Shown: positions 38,271-49,428 of the stretch, piece by piece | How positions within the stretch are numbered: the stretch's first letter is position 1 | How the letters are laid out: every line of letters begins with the position of its first letter | Assembly: GCF_000590885.1 (NCBI RefSeq) | Contig: NZ_JFHN01000063.1 | Location: forward strand, 62,001 to 126,000 | Direction: 5' to 3' | DNA length: 64,000 bases | From: Erwinia mallotivora | GTDB taxonomy: Bacteria; Pseudomonadota; Gammaproteobacteria; Enterobacterales; Enterobacteriaceae | Made by a program: the position numbers and the translations under genes | Notes under the pieces: model-generated | Database searches by the model: none | Seen by the model: the letters and a program-made list of their open reading frames with translations, nothing else | Told to the model about the DNA's origin: nothing

Positions 38271-40205
38271 ATGAAACTTTTCGCTTTTCGTCGCTGGAGT
38301 CTCGGCGTCAAACTGTCGGTCATTACCTCAGTTACCGTTGCGCTTTTGTTCCTGATATTAACCCTGGCCCTGACACAGAATTCAGCCAGACAGTTGCAGA
38401 TACTGACACTGCAAAATATGGAAAACCAGGTGGATGGTATCAGTGATATGGCCTCGATGTTTAACAGCACACTGATTGAAGAAGTGACCAACTATACGGC
38501 ACTTTTTCAGAGTTTTTTGCCAAAGCGTTTTTCTGTCGACGAAACACAAATCATTCCCGTGGGCAATGAACAGACCCCGCCCCTGCGGGCAGGTTTAAAA
38601 ACCCTCAACCTGGACCAGGTGCTGGTGGATGATTTCCAGCAAAGAACCGGGGCAATCTCGACGATATTTGTGCGCATGGGTGATGATTTTATTCGCGTTT
38701 CCACCGCATTACGCAAAGAGGATGGTGAGCGCGCTGTAGGTACTCGCATGGACCACAGCAGTCCGGCCTGGGATAAAATGCGTAACGGCGAGGTCTGGCG
38801 GGGTGTGACCATGCTGTTTGGCAAACGCTATATCAGTCAGTATCAGCCTGTTAAAGACGGTGAAGGTAAGGTGATTGCGGTGCTGTTTGTCGGGCTGGAA
38901 ATTACCAAACAATTTGCCCTGCTGCGTGACAAAGTGATTGCCAAGAAACTGGGTGACAGCGGGCAATTCACCGTGATCAGTAATGCAGAAGGAAAAAACC
39001 GCGGACAGTTCGTGTTTCATCCAACCCAGGAAGGCAAACTGCCTGCCTGGTCTGACGCTCTGCAACAACAGCTGTTAAATCAGGCGCAGGGCACCATCGA
39101 AACCGCCGATGAAAAAGGCAAAACGCAGATTATTGCCTGGCAGCATCAGCCGGATATGCGCTGGGTGATCCTGGCTGAGATAGACAAGGCCAGCCTGCTG
39201 GCACCCATTCAGCATATTCGTAATCTGTTTTTATTAATCGGTGCCGGGCTGGTTGCGCTGTTTGCGCTCTGTTTTGTGGTTGCCACCCGCCGCTGGCTGA
39301 GTAAACCCCTGCAACAGGTGATTGAACTGGCTCGCCAGTACTCAGCGGGAAATTTGCAGGCCACCCTGGAAACCCGTCGTCACGATGAGGTGGGACAGTT
39401 GATTGTGGCAATCAACGGCATTGGCGACGGGCTGGAACGCATCGTCTCTCAGGTCCGGGAAGCGGCGCAGGAGATCAGCGGGGGCACCGATAACATCGCG
39501 CAAAGCAGTGAAAACATCAGTGAACAAATTTCCCGTCAGGCCAGCAGCGTTGAACAGACTTCGGCGGCGATGGAACAGCTGAGTGCAACGGTGGCGCAGA
39601 ATGCCGCCAATGTTGCTCAAGCCATGTCTCTGGTCGCAGAAGCAGCCACGGCGGTGGAAAAAGGCGGCGAAACCGTCTCCCGTTCGGTGGTGACGATGAC
39701 CGATATCAAAAACGCTTCGCAGAGCATTGCGGATATTACTCAGGTTATTGAATCCATTGCCTTTCAGACCAATATTCTGGCACTCAACGCTGCGGTGGAA
39801 GCCGCACGGGCGGGCGAGCACGGTAAAGGATTTGCGGTGGTGGCAGCAGAAGTCCGCTCGCTGGCACAGCGTAGTGCCCAGGCTGCAAAAGAGATTGATG
39901 GCCTGATTGAAAACTCACTGAGTAAAGTGGTGCTGGGGCATGATCTTTCCGGGCAGACCCGCCAGGAGATGGACAATATTGTTGGCCGCATCGAACAGGT
40001 GAAAGTGTTGATGAGTGAGATCAACATTGCGTCGAAAGAGCAGTCTGCGGGCATCGGCCAGGTCAATCAGGCCATGACTCAGATTGGTCAGGCCACCCAT
40101 CAGAGCAGTGAACTGATTACGCAATCCGAACATACCGCGCAGGAGCTGAGTCGTAAGGGACAACATCTGGGCCAGCTGGTACGGATTTTTAGCGTAAAAG
40201 CGTAA
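38271..40205 (+). CDS. Methyl-accepting chemotaxis protein with Cache-type sensor
   Basis: A 644-residue chemoreceptor. TM1 is at about residues 14-36, TM2 at about 318-340. The periplasmic domain of about 280 residues looks like a Cache 3/Cache 2 sensor (QRTGAISTIFVRMGDDFIRV, GVTMLFGKRYISQYQPVKDGEG, KKLGDSGQFTVISN). HAMP follows and the signalling tip GKGFAVVAAEVRSLAQRS lies near residue 525. The C-terminus ends VRIFSVKA with no CheR-tethering pentapeptide. Cache receptors usually bind small organic acids, amino acids or other metabolites; the ligand here is unknown. Confidence 0.9.
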   Translation: MKLFAFRRWSLGVKLSVITSVTVALLFLILTLALTQNSARQLQILTLQNMENQVDGISDMASMFNSTLIEEVTNYTALFQSFLPKRFSVDETQIIPVGNEQTPPLRAGLKTLNLDQVLVDDFQQRTGAISTIFVRMGDDFIRVSTALRKEDGERAVGTRMDHSSPAWDKMRNGEVWRGVTMLFGKRYISQYQPVKDGEGKVIAVLFVGLEITKQFALLRDKVIAKKLGDSGQFTVISNAEGKNRGQFVFHPTQEGKLPAWSDALQQQLLNQAQGTIETADEKGKTQIIAWQHQPDMRWVILAEIDKASLLAPIQHIRNLFLLIGAGLVALFALCFVVATRRWLSKPLQQVIELARQYSAGNLQATLETRRHDEVGQLIVAINGIGDGLERIVSQVREAAQEISGGTDNIAQSSENISEQISRQASSVEQTSAAMEQLSATVAQNAANVAQAMSLVAEAATAVEKGGETVSRSVVTMTDIKNASQSIADITQVIESIAFQTNILALNAAVEAARAGEHGKGFAVVAAEVRSLAQRSAQAAKEIDGLIENSLSKVVLGHDLSGQTRQEMDNIVGRIEQVKVLMSEINIASKEQSAGIGQVNQAMTQIGQATHQSSELITQSEHTAQELSRKGQHLGQLVRIFSVKA

Positions 40206-40259
40206 CAATCTGCCGGGATAGCGTAGACTTCAGCTATCCCATCACATTGAGACATCAGA

Positions 40260-40637
40260 ATGCAGCGGTTACTCCTTTTACTGGCAATGCTGCTGATGAG
40301 CGGCTGTAGCCTGTTCACCGTCACACCTCAGTCACCGCCTGCCGCGACGGCAAAAGCGCAGGAGATAAATCGTGCACAAAGCCTCAATTTACGGCGGACA
40401 GGCACCATCAGCGTCAGCGTTCGGGGTTCTCCGGATGATGCGCTGCGGGCCATTGCCGATAAAGCGACGGCGGCGGGTGCGAGCTGGTATCAGGTGCAAC
40501 TGGTCAGCGAAACCATCATGCCGGGCTACTGGTATGCAACGGCCATTCTTTACGCCCCTGCCGTGGTCACCAGAAGCACACACCACCAGAGCCTGACAGA
40601 GGACCGTCCATACCGAACTGATACCGGCGAAAGATAA
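40260..40637 (+). CDS. bsmA: BsmA (YjfO), biofilm peroxide-resistance lipoprotein
   Basis: A 125-residue lipoprotein with a lipobox LLMSGC (Cys16) and the DUF1471/YhcN-like fold: ISVSVRGSPDDALRAIADKA and YWYATAILYAP. E. coli BsmA affects biofilm maturation and peroxide stress. The C-terminal 20 residues after the strand are longer than in E. coli. It converges on the ABC permease gene, stop codons 10 bases apart. Confidence 0.87.
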   Translation: MQRLLLLLAMLLMSGCSLFTVTPQSPPAATAKAQEINRAQSLNLRRTGTISVSVRGSPDDALRAIADKATAAGASWYQVQLVSETIMPGYWYATAILYAPAVVTRSTHHQSLTEDRPYRTDTGER

Positions 40638-40647
40638 GGTGAGGAGG

Positions 40648-41484
40648 TTATTTAACCTGCCTGTACTTAAATGCATGGCGTTCAATAACATTGATGCCGG
40701 AGTCTAATAACAGAGCAAACAGGGTGAGTAACACTGTCCCGGCCAGAATCGTGTTGATATCAAAACTGCCTTCAGCCTGGAGAATTAAATATCCGATACC
40801 GCGGTAAGAGCCTAAATACTCCCCGACAACGGCACCGACAAAAGCCAGCCCGATAGCCATATGCAAACTTGAAAATACCCATGATGTCGCCGAGGGGAGG
40901 TAAATGGTCATCAACTGTTGACGTCTGTTCGCGCCCAGCATGCGGGCATTATCCAGTAGCACAGGGTTAACGTCACGGACACCGCGCCATACATTAAAAA
41001 AGACCACAAAAAACACCAGGGTGAGAGAGAACGCCACTTTTGACCAGATACCCAGGCCAAACCACATGGCGAAGATGGGGGCGAGAATGACGCGCGGCAA
41101 CGAGTTTAATGCTTTGATATAAGGAGAGAAAATGCCTGATAACAGCGGATTAACTCCCAGAAAAAGTCCCGCCGCCATTCCCATCAGTGTGCCAATAATA
41201 AATGACAGCAGGGTTTCGCTGAGGGTGATAATCAGATGCGGATAAATTTGCGCCGGAAAATGTAATGAATAAAGAACCTGGTCTCCCCAGGCAATCTCCA
41301 GAACCCCATCACCTTCTGTAAACCATTGCCAGAGCGTCATCATCACCCGCTGAGGATCGCCAAAGAAAAACGCCAGTTGTGGATCCCGGGAGGCGATCTC
41401 CCAGATGGCAAGCACACAGAAAAATACTGATAACCTGCCCAGCACAAGTGAGGTCGGTTTTATTACGGAATTTTTATTGCTCAT
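40648..41484 (-). CDS. ABC transporter permease, TauC/SsuC type
   Basis: A 278-residue inner-membrane permease with about six segments. The EAA loop (LLDNARMLGANRRQQLMTIYLPSA, here split as ARMLGANRRQQLMTIYLPSA) docks the ATPase. Related to permeases for sulfonates, nitrate and thiamine precursors. Its start overlaps the ATPase gene by 11 bases. The substrate cannot be read from the sequence. Confidence 0.88.
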   Translation of the reverse strand: MSNKNSVIKPTSLVLGRLSVFFCVLAIWEIASRDPQLAFFFGDPQRVMMTLWQWFTEGDGVLEIAWGDQVLYSLHFPAQIYPHLIITLSETLLSFIIGTLMGMAAGLFLGVNPLLSGIFSPYIKALNSLPRVILAPIFAMWFGLGIWSKVAFSLTLVFFVVFFNVWRGVRDVNPVLLDNARMLGANRRQQLMTIYLPSATSWVFSSLHMAIGLAFVGAVVGEYLGSYRGIGYLILQAEGSFDINTILAGTVLLTLFALLLDSGINVIERHAFKYRQVK

Positions 41485-42307
41485 GTTGGGATAGATTATG
41501 TTGGTAACTTTTCAGCACTTCATCACGAAGCACGCTCCAGATATTTTTATGCAATGCGACAAACTCCGGATGAGTACGAATTTCCGTTACATCACGAGGG
41601 CGAGGCAAAGGAACTGAAAATTCACTTATTGCGCGAGTGCCCGGTCCGGCCGAAAGGACAATAACCCGATCGGCCAGAGCAATGGCTTCATCAAGATCGT
41701 GCGTGATAAAAAGTACCGCACTGCGTTTTTTTTCCCAGAGGGCCAGCAGTTCATTTTCCATTAACTGGCGAGTCTGAATATCCAGTGCAGAAAAGGGCTC
41801 ATCCATCAGGATAATCTCAGGATTGAGGATCAGAGTTTGCGCCAGCGCCACACGTTTACGCATCCCTCCGGATAGTTGCGCAGGAAAGTAATCAGCAACC
41901 GCACTCAATCCCACACGCGTTAACCAGCATCTGCCCAGCGAATCAGATTCATTCGCCGGCATGCCACGGTAACCTAATCCCAGCACCACATTCTGCAAAA
42001 CCGTCAGCCAGGGCAGTAACACTTCATCCTGAAACATATACCCTGCGTGCGAATTGATACCCTTCAGCGGTTTATCAAATACCGTTATCTGACCAGAAGA
42101 AGGGGCGAGCAAACCGGCACAAAGCTTTAACAACGTGGATTTGCCACACCCTGTTGGCCCAACCACAGAGACAAACTCACCTGCTGCAATCTTCAGGTGA
42201 GTTTCTGCCAGTATCATTCTTTCTGCCGGTGAGCGAGGCTGACCATAACTGTATGAAACGGCATGTAATTGAAGTGCCGTCCCACTGCGATGATCATTTT
42301 CGTTCAT
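41474..42307 (-). CDS. ABC transporter ATP-binding protein, TauB/SsuB type
   Basis: A 277-residue ATPase with Walker A GPTGCGKSTLL, Q-loop MFQDEVLLPW, signature LSGGMRKRVALAQ, Walker B ILMDEPFSALD and switch His in FITHDLDEAI. The ATG at 42307 has GTGGAG upstream and overlaps the binding-protein gene end by 14 bases; a GTG at 42322 is also in frame. Confidence 0.9.
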   Translation of the reverse strand: MNENDHRSGTALQLHAVSYSYGQPRSPAERMILAETHLKIAAGEFVSVVGPTGCGKSTLLKLCAGLLAPSSGQITVFDKPLKGINSHAGYMFQDEVLLPWLTVLQNVVLGLGYRGMPANESDSLGRCWLTRVGLSAVADYFPAQLSGGMRKRVALAQTLILNPEIILMDEPFSALDIQTRQLMENELLALWEKKRSAVLFITHDLDEAIALADRVIVLSAGPGTRAISEFSVPLPRPRDVTEIRTHPEFVALHKNIWSVLRDEVLKSYQHNLSQHEQ

Positions 42308-43319
42308 TGCACTGTGCTCCACTCACGTAACGATTAGTCCATGTCCGTGACAGATCGATATGCTCAGCCTGAACAGACGGATCGAAGCCAGAAAGTGCAT
42401 GTAATGCTGTTTTGGTTGCTACCGGAGAGAACAGACCATCCCGCGAAATAGCAGGACGTATATGGGTAAACGCCATTTTATACAGCTCCGCATCCCCGAG
42501 AAGATAACTTTCAGGCACCGTTGCCGCCACCTCGTCAGGCGAAGCGGTGTTCAGCCAGCATAAGGCTTTCAACATCGCGGATGTTAATGCCTGAATCGTT
42601 GCCGGATTGTTCTTCAGAAATGACTCTCTGGCGTAGAGCGAACCGGCGGGCACTGGCCCACCAAAAATGGCCTCTGTGCCTGCTATTGTCCGGGTATCAG
42701 CGATAAGAGTAATGTCGTGACTTTTCTCCAGCAGAGAGATAACGGGTTCGGTATTGGCGATGGCATCGATACGTCCGGAACGTAAAGCATCTACAGCACC
42801 CGCACTGGTGCCAACACCAATAAAGGAAACATCAGCTGGTTTCAGCCCCGCCTGGGCAAGAACCAGATTTGCCACCATATTAGTGGAGGATCCCGGGGCG
42901 CTAATCCCGATTTTCTTTCCTTTCAGATCGCTAATCTGTCGGTAATTCGGCATGGTTTTCCGCGATACCGCCACCACAATTTGCGGTGCCTGGCCGGTCA
43001 TGATAAACGCGGTGATGTATTGATTTTTACTTTGTAAGGTAATGGTGTGTTCATAAGCACCACTGACCACGTCAGCACTTCCGCCAATCAGTGCCTGTAG
43101 CGCTTTCCCACCGCCAGCAAAGTCTGAAATATCAACCTGTAAACCCGCCTCTTTGAAATAACCTTTCCGCTCAGCAATCGTCAGCGGCAGGTTGTATAAA
43201 ACGCTTTTTCCACCGACGGCAATAGTGAGCCGTGGCTTTTCCAGCGGCACAGGAGAAGATACGGCCTGAAGACTGAGCAGCAATAAACCCGCCAGAATCC
43301 CCTTTAGCATAAATTTCAT
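42294..43319 (-). CDS. ABC transporter substrate-binding protein, NMT1/THI5-like (TauA/SsuA type)
   Basis: A 341-residue periplasmic binding protein with a Sec signal ending near AVSSP. The fold is seen in PLTIAERKGYFKEAGLQVDI, GGKALQALIGGSADVVSGAY, DLKGKKIGISAPGSSTNM and DALRSGRIDAIANTEPV. First gene of the three-gene importer. Relatives bind sulfonates, sulfate esters or hydroxymethylpyrimidine-type compounds. No monooxygenase (TauD/SsuD) or ThiC-type gene accompanies it, so the substrate is open. Confidence 0.87.
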   Translation of the reverse strand: MKFMLKGILAGLLLLSLQAVSSPVPLEKPRLTIAVGGKSVLYNLPLTIAERKGYFKEAGLQVDISDFAGGGKALQALIGGSADVVSGAYEHTITLQSKNQYITAFIMTGQAPQIVVAVSRKTMPNYRQISDLKGKKIGISAPGSSTNMVANLVLAQAGLKPADVSFIGVGTSAGAVDALRSGRIDAIANTEPVISLLEKSHDITLIADTRTIAGTEAIFGGPVPAGSLYARESFLKNNPATIQALTSAMLKALCWLNTASPDEVAATVPESYLLGDAELYKMAFTHIRPAISRDGLFSPVATKTALHALSGFDPSVQAEHIDLSRTWTNRYVSGAQCNERK

Positions 43320-43643
43320 AGCTGTTTCCCTTATCTGCTAATGACACGACACAATTCAGCTAAGGTAATTTATTTATTAACTATCTGGCAATCAATAAGA
43401 ATTGCTTCTGATAATTTACTGTTGGCGCGCTCAGTGATGGCGAGGCTACCGATTTTCACTTACGGATTATTTCGACTTTAGAGCCAGCTATTTTATTGAA
43501 TATCAGATACTTAATTGTGATCCACACTCTGAATATCGGCAATATTTATCGGCAGGCGGCACGGAGGGAATAGTGTCTGTTTCTGTTAATAATTTCCGAT
43601 ATCAATTAAAGACCGGCCAGCTGACAGCCGCCGGTCCGTCGTC
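43320..43643. other. Intergenic region upstream of the ABC importer
   Basis: About 320 AT-rich bases, both neighbours on the minus strand. The right end has the rlmB terminator (43605-43636); the rest should contain the importer promoter, which I could not define. Confidence 0.55.
43605..43636 (-). terminator. Terminator after rlmB
   Basis: GACCGGC and GCCGGTC form the stem and the minus strand continues TTTAATT. Confidence 0.65.
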
Positions 43644-44378
43644 TCAGGCTTTGCGCTGGCGTACTGCCTCGAACAGGCAGATACCGGTAGCAACGGAGAC
43701 ATTCAGCGAGGAGACACTCCCCGCCATCGGAATGCTGATCAGCTCATCGCAGTGTTCACGCGTCAGACGCCGCATCCCCTCACCTTCCGCCCCCATCACC
43801 AGTGCCATCGGGCCGGTCATTTTGCTCTGATAAACATCGTGATCGGCCTCGCCCGCTGTACCGACTATCCAGATATTCGCTTCCTGCAACAGCCGCATAG
43901 TGCGGGCCAGATTAGTGACGCGGATCAACGGTACATGCTCGGCTGCGCCGCTGGCCACTTTCTTCGCCGTGGCATTTAGCTGGGCTGAGCGGTCGCGCGG
44001 CACAATAACCGCATGAACGCCTGCCGCATCGGCGCTGCGCAGGCAGGCACCGAGGTTATGTGGGTCGGTGATGCCATCCAGAATCAGCAGGAACGGGGTA
44101 TCCAGACTCGCCAGCAGGTCAGGAAGATCGTTCTCCTGATACTGGCGTCCGGCCTTCACCTTCGCAACGATACCCTGATGCACACCGCCTTCCACCTGAT
44201 TATCCAGCCACTGGCGGCTGGCCAGTTGGATAACAATGCCCTGGGCTTCCAGCGCCTTTATCAACGGCTGCAAACGTCGGTCGTCACGGCCTTTAAGAAT
44301 AAACACTTCCTGGAAACGCTGTGGATCGCTGTCAAGCAGCGCCTGCACGGCATGAAGTCCAAAAACAATTTCACTCAT
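43644..44378 (-). CDS. rlmB: RlmB, 23S rRNA (guanosine-2251-2'-O)-methyltransferase
   Basis: A 244-residue SPOUT (TrmH-type) methyltransferase of the ribosomal peptidyl-transferase P-loop. [55 protein letters not shown] and [18 protein letters not shown] are the family motifs including the SAM knot. 113 bases after rnr, the same order as in E. coli. Confidence 0.96.
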   Translation of the reverse strand: MSEIVFGLHAVQALLDSDPQRFQEVFILKGRDDRRLQPLIKALEAQGIVIQLASRQWLDNQVEGGVHQGIVAKVKAGRQYQENDLPDLLASLDTPFLLILDGITDPHNLGACLRSADAAGVHAVIVPRDRSAQLNATAKKVASGAAEHVPLIRVTNLARTMRLLQEANIWIVGTAGEADHDVYQSKMTGPMALVMGAEGEGMRRLTREHCDELISIPMAGSVSSLNVSVATGICLFEAVRQRKA

Positions 44379-44491
44379 TAATCACTACTCACCCAATAAT
44401 TTTGATGCATCAGGCGGAATAAGTTCCGCCCCAGACACGTTCTCCAGCCCCGGCGGGCGCGTAATCACTGCTCTTCAGAACGCACCTGAGA

Positions 44492-46936
44492 TCAGGCCGT
44501 TGTGTCAGACTTTTTAGCTGCGCGCTTTGAGCGCGTCGCGGCGGCGATTTTACGGCTTTTATCCGACGGTTTTTTGGCTTTTTTCTCTTTTTTCGCGCCG
44601 TTACTCTGCTGTTCTTTAGCGGAACGGAAGGCACTGTCCGGTTCAAAGTTGGCTTTTTTACTCTGGTTGCGGCGACGTTTACCCTGATACTGCCCGCTTT
44701 CCTTTTTGGCCCGTTCGCGCTCGGTCTTACCTTCTCCACGAGGTTTCCGGGAGCTTGATATCAATGCGAAATCGATTTTGCGTTCATCCATGTGCACCGC
44801 ATCGACCCGCACTTCTACCGTGTCGCCAAGTCGGTATGTTCTGCCACCCGACTCGCCAATCAGCCGCTGCCCCACCGCATCAAAGCGATAGTAGTCATTA
44901 TCAAGGGTGGAGACATGCACCAGACCATCAATAAACAGGTCGGTCAGACGAACAAAGAAGCCAAACCCGGTTACGCTGGAGATGACCCCGGTGAAGGTTT
45001 CTCCTACCTGGTCCTGCATAAAATCACACTTCAGCCAGTCAGCCACATCGCGGGTGGCCTCATCAGCCCGGCGTTCGGTCATTGAGCAGTGCTGACCAAA
45101 TTGCAACATCTGCTGTAAATCATAATGAACGCCGCCGGTTGGCGTGGTATTCCCTTCAAAAGCGCCTTTCTCTTTGGCCAGCAGATACTTGATTGCCCGA
45201 TGCAACAGCAGGTCAGGATAGCGGCGGATAGGCGAGGTAAAGTGCGCGTAGGAAGCCAGCGCCAGACCAAAGTGCCCACGGTTTTCCGGATCGTACACCG
45301 CCTGTTTCATTGACCGCAGCAGCATGGTTTGCAGCATTTCAGCGTCGGGACGGCTGGCGATCTGCGTCAGCAGTTCAGCATAATCCAGCGGATGGGGTTT
45401 GTTTCCCCCTCCCAACGTCAGCCCCAGCTCATTCAGCACCGAACGGAAACTGCGGATGTTTTCTTCACTGGGGCGGTCATGATCGCGGAACAATGCAGGT
45501 TCATTATTCTTCTCAACGTAGCGGGCTGAGGCGATGTTAGCCAGGATCATGCACTCTTCGATCAGCTTGTGCGCATCGTTGCGGGAAACCTGCTCGACAC
45601 GTTCGATTCGGCGGTCAGCGTTAAAGATAAATTTGGCTTCGTCGGTTTCGAACGAAATGCCGCCGCGTTGCTCACGGGCTTTTTCCAGCACCAGATACAT
45701 GCGGTGCAGCTCTTCCAGGTCTTTCACCAGTGGCTGATACTGCTTACGCAGCGGTTGATCGCCCTGAAGAATGCTCCAGACTTTGTTATAGGTCAGACGC
45801 GCCCAGGAGTTCATCACCGCTTCGTAATGCTTGTACCCCGTCAACTTACCAGTGGCGGAGATGGTCATCTCACAGACCATGCACAAACGATCAACCTGTG
45901 GGTTCAGTGAACACAAGCCGTTGGACAGTACTTCAGGCAGCATCGGCACTACCTGTGACGGGAAATAAACCGAGGTTCCCCGGTTCACCGCCTCATCGTC
46001 CAGTGGCGTGCCGGGACGAACATAGTAGCTGACATCCGCGATAGCCACCCAAAGACGCCAGCCGCCCCCACGTTTTCTTTCACAGAATACGGCATCATCG
46101 AAATCACGGGCATCTTCGCCATCAATGGTCACCAGCGGCAGATCGCGCAGATCGACCCGCCCGGCTTTGGCTTTTTCCGGTACTTCTTCTTTCAGGCCGG
46201 CAATCTGATTTTGCAACTCTTCCGGCCAGGCGTGAGGAATATCATGGGTGCGCAACGCCATTTCGACGGCCATCCCGGTGCCCATATTGTCACCCAGCAC
46301 TTCCACCACTTTACCGACCGCTTTGCTGCGGCGGGTTGGGCGCTGCATCAGCTCCACCACCACCACAAACCCCATCCGGGCACCTTTCAGCTCCTCCTGG
46401 GGGATCAAAATATCAAAGCTCAGGCGGCTGTCATCGGGCACCACAAAACCGACGCCCGCTTCGGTAAAGTAACGTCCGACAATCTGGTTGTTACGCGGTT
46501 CAAGCACACGCACCACGCGCGCTTCGCGGCGACCTTTACGATCGGCACCCATTGCCTGCGCAAGGATCACGTCACCGTGCATACACATTTTCATCTGCTC
46601 GGCGGAGAGGTACAGATCGTCTTTGCTGCCCTCAATACGCAAAAAGCCGAAACCATCGCGATGGCCAATAACTTTGCCACGTAACAGGTCCAGACGTTCA
46701 GGCAGGGCATAGCACTGGCGGCGGGTAAATACCAGCTGTCCGTCACGTTCCATAGCCCGCAGGCGTCGACGCAGCGCTTCAGTCTGCTCTTCACCGGAAA
46801 TGGACAGCTCACTGGCCAGATCTTCACGGCTGGCCGGTTTTTCGCGTTTATCTAAATGAGCGAGGATAAATTCGCGACTGGGAATGGGATTTTCATATTT
46901 TTCTGCTTCCCGTTCCTGAAAAGGATCTTTTGACAT
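44492..46936 (-). CDS. rnr: Ribonuclease R
   Basis: An 814-residue RNB-family 3'-5' exoribonuclease that degrades structured RNA and works in trans-translation and cold shock. It has an N-terminal HTH ([20 protein letters not shown]), two cold-shock domains, the RNB domain with [15 protein letters not shown] holding the catalytic Asp residues, an S1 domain and a Lys/Arg-rich C-terminal tail ([19 protein letters not shown]). ATG at 46936 (MSKDPFQER) matches E. coli; it is 17 bases after nsrR. Confidence 0.96.
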   Translation of the reverse strand: MSKDPFQEREAEKYENPIPSREFILAHLDKREKPASREDLASELSISGEEQTEALRRRLRAMERDGQLVFTRRQCYALPERLDLLRGKVIGHRDGFGFLRIEGSKDDLYLSAEQMKMCMHGDVILAQAMGADRKGRREARVVRVLEPRNNQIVGRYFTEAGVGFVVPDDSRLSFDILIPQEELKGARMGFVVVVELMQRPTRRSKAVGKVVEVLGDNMGTGMAVEMALRTHDIPHAWPEELQNQIAGLKEEVPEKAKAGRVDLRDLPLVTIDGEDARDFDDAVFCERKRGGGWRLWVAIADVSYYVRPGTPLDDEAVNRGTSVYFPSQVVPMLPEVLSNGLCSLNPQVDRLCMVCEMTISATGKLTGYKHYEAVMNSWARLTYNKVWSILQGDQPLRKQYQPLVKDLEELHRMYLVLEKAREQRGGISFETDEAKFIFNADRRIERVEQVSRNDAHKLIEECMILANIASARYVEKNNEPALFRDHDRPSEENIRSFRSVLNELGLTLGGGNKPHPLDYAELLTQIASRPDAEMLQTMLLRSMKQAVYDPENRGHFGLALASYAHFTSPIRRYPDLLLHRAIKYLLAKEKGAFEGNTTPTGGVHYDLQQMLQFGQHCSMTERRADEATRDVADWLKCDFMQDQVGETFTGVISSVTGFGFFVRLTDLFIDGLVHVSTLDNDYYRFDAVGQRLIGESGGRTYRLGDTVEVRVDAVHMDERKIDFALISSSRKPRGEGKTERERAKKESGQYQGKRRRNQSKKANFEPDSAFRSAKEQQSNGAKKEKKAKKPSDKSRKIAAATRSKRAAKKSDTTA

Positions 46937-46952
46937 AGCGGTTCCTCCGTTG

Positions 46953-47399
46953 TCATCGATAGCGGATTGAAGGCGCTTCAATCTGCAATAATTGGTAAAG
47001 CGGATAATTTTCAGCCACCAAATCGGCCAGCGTGTAATTATCCAGAACGGCGAGAAAACTCTGCACCGCTTCCTGCAACGCCTTCTTCAGACGACAGGCG
47101 GACGTTATATGGCAAAAATCACTGTGGCAGTGGATCAGTTGCAGAGGTTCCAGATTACGTACCACCTGACCGATGACAATTTCACTGGCAGGTTTGCCCA
47201 ACCGGATCCCCCCCTTTTTTCCCCGCACCGTCGCCACATAACCTGTCCGACTAAGCTGATTAACAATTTTGACCATATGATGACGTGACACGCCATAAGC
47301 AGCCGTCACCTCGGTAATGCTGGTCATTTTACCATCGGGGAGAGCAGCGAGAAAAATCAGCGCACGCAGACCATAATCAGTGAAACTTGTTAGCTGCAC
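46953..47399 (-). CDS. nsrR: NsrR, nitric-oxide-sensing repressor
   Basis: A 148-residue Rrf2-family repressor. The winged HTH ([19 protein letters not shown]) is followed by the three [Fe-S] cysteines Cys91, Cys96 and Cys102 in [12 protein letters not shown]; nitrosylation of the cluster releases DNA and derepresses NO-detoxification genes. The start is GTG at 47399 with GAGGT upstream. First gene of nsrR-rnr-rlmB. Confidence 0.95.
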   Translation of the reverse strand: MQLTSFTDYGLRALIFLAALPDGKMTSITEVTAAYGVSRHHMVKIVNQLSRTGYVATVRGKKGGIRLGKPASEIVIGQVVRNLEPLQLIHCHSDFCHITSACRLKKALQEAVQSFLAVLDNYTLADLVAENYPLYQLLQIEAPSIRYR

Positions 47400-47555
47400 A
47401 GTTACCTCAAAAGGCCGATCGTCAACAGGTCGGACATGGTCATAATCCGCTCAAAAATGAGTATGTTATAAATGATGATAAACCAGCCTGCTGATTCGAG
47501 GTCATTTTATTTAAGCAAGGGGCAAGAAAGTGAGTCTGGGCAGGAACATCTTCAG

Positions 47556-47581
47556 AAGATAAGGCCGGAAAATATCCGGCC
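47556..47581 (-). terminator. Terminator after purA
   Basis: GGCCGGATATTTTCCGGCC on the minus strand, followed by TTATCTT, 13 bases after the purA stop. Confidence 0.7.
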
Positions 47582-47593
47582 TCAGAGAACGCA

Positions 47594-48895
<1,302 letters not shown>

Positions 48896-49009
48896 TCAAA
48901 ATCACCGATTGCTTAAAAATGGATTCTACCATCGTAAAAAACGTCTTTCAGCTGTTTTAGCATACGATTGCGTACTTTTTTGCCGGTCGTCGGCCACGCA
49001 ATTATCTGC

Positions 49010-49213
49010 TCAGCTACCACCGTGACGCACGCTAACCATGTAGTAGATGACAGCACCCGCTACCACCAGTCCACCCCCAAAGCGACGCAGAAGCGCATCC
49101 GGTAACTGCGCCATTGAGAGAATCATCCGCCGCCAGATCCGTGGAGATAACAGCGGCCCAAGGCCTTCCAAAACCAGCACCAGGGCCAGCGCCATCAGAA
49201 TAGTTGTGTTCAT
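49010..49213 (-). CDS. yjeT: YjeT, DUF2065 small membrane protein
   Basis: A 67-residue inner-membrane protein with two hydrophobic segments around a short basic loop; VLVLEGLGPLLSPRIWRRMI and RRFGGGLVVAGAVIYYM are conserved. Function unknown. In E. coli it follows hflC directly; here the glycosyltransferase island intervenes. Confidence 0.9.
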   Translation of the reverse strand: MNTTILMALALVLVLEGLGPLLSPRIWRRMILSMAQLPDALLRRFGGGLVVAGAVIYYMVSVRHGGS

Positions 49214-49232
49214 TGTGCATTCAGGGTCTGGT

Positions 49233-49262
49233 AAAAAGAGCCGTAGTATGCCACGGCTTTTC
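49233..49262 (-). terminator. Terminator between the glycosyltransferase operon and yjeT
   Basis: AAAAGCCGT and ACGGCTCTTTTT on the minus strand, 20 bases before yjeT. It would keep island transcripts out of yjeT-purA. Confidence 0.6.
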
Positions 49263-49428
49263 AGCGTTCTGCCGGAAAAATGAAAGAATTATTTACCCGC
49301 TGACTGCTTTAATATCGCACCGTTGTCCTGTACTGGCAGATCGCCGGGGCATCGCTTACCAGCCGGATGTCAGACCCTCCGCAAGCGACAACAGTCAGTA
49401 CCGCGGCTAAAAAGTATTGCCGGATGGC

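Noticed and set aside
40215-40240. Inverted repeat GGGATAGC/GCTATCCC between the chemoreceptor gene and bsmA as a terminator
   Set aside because: No T-tract follows; it could be a hairpin but termination is not supported.
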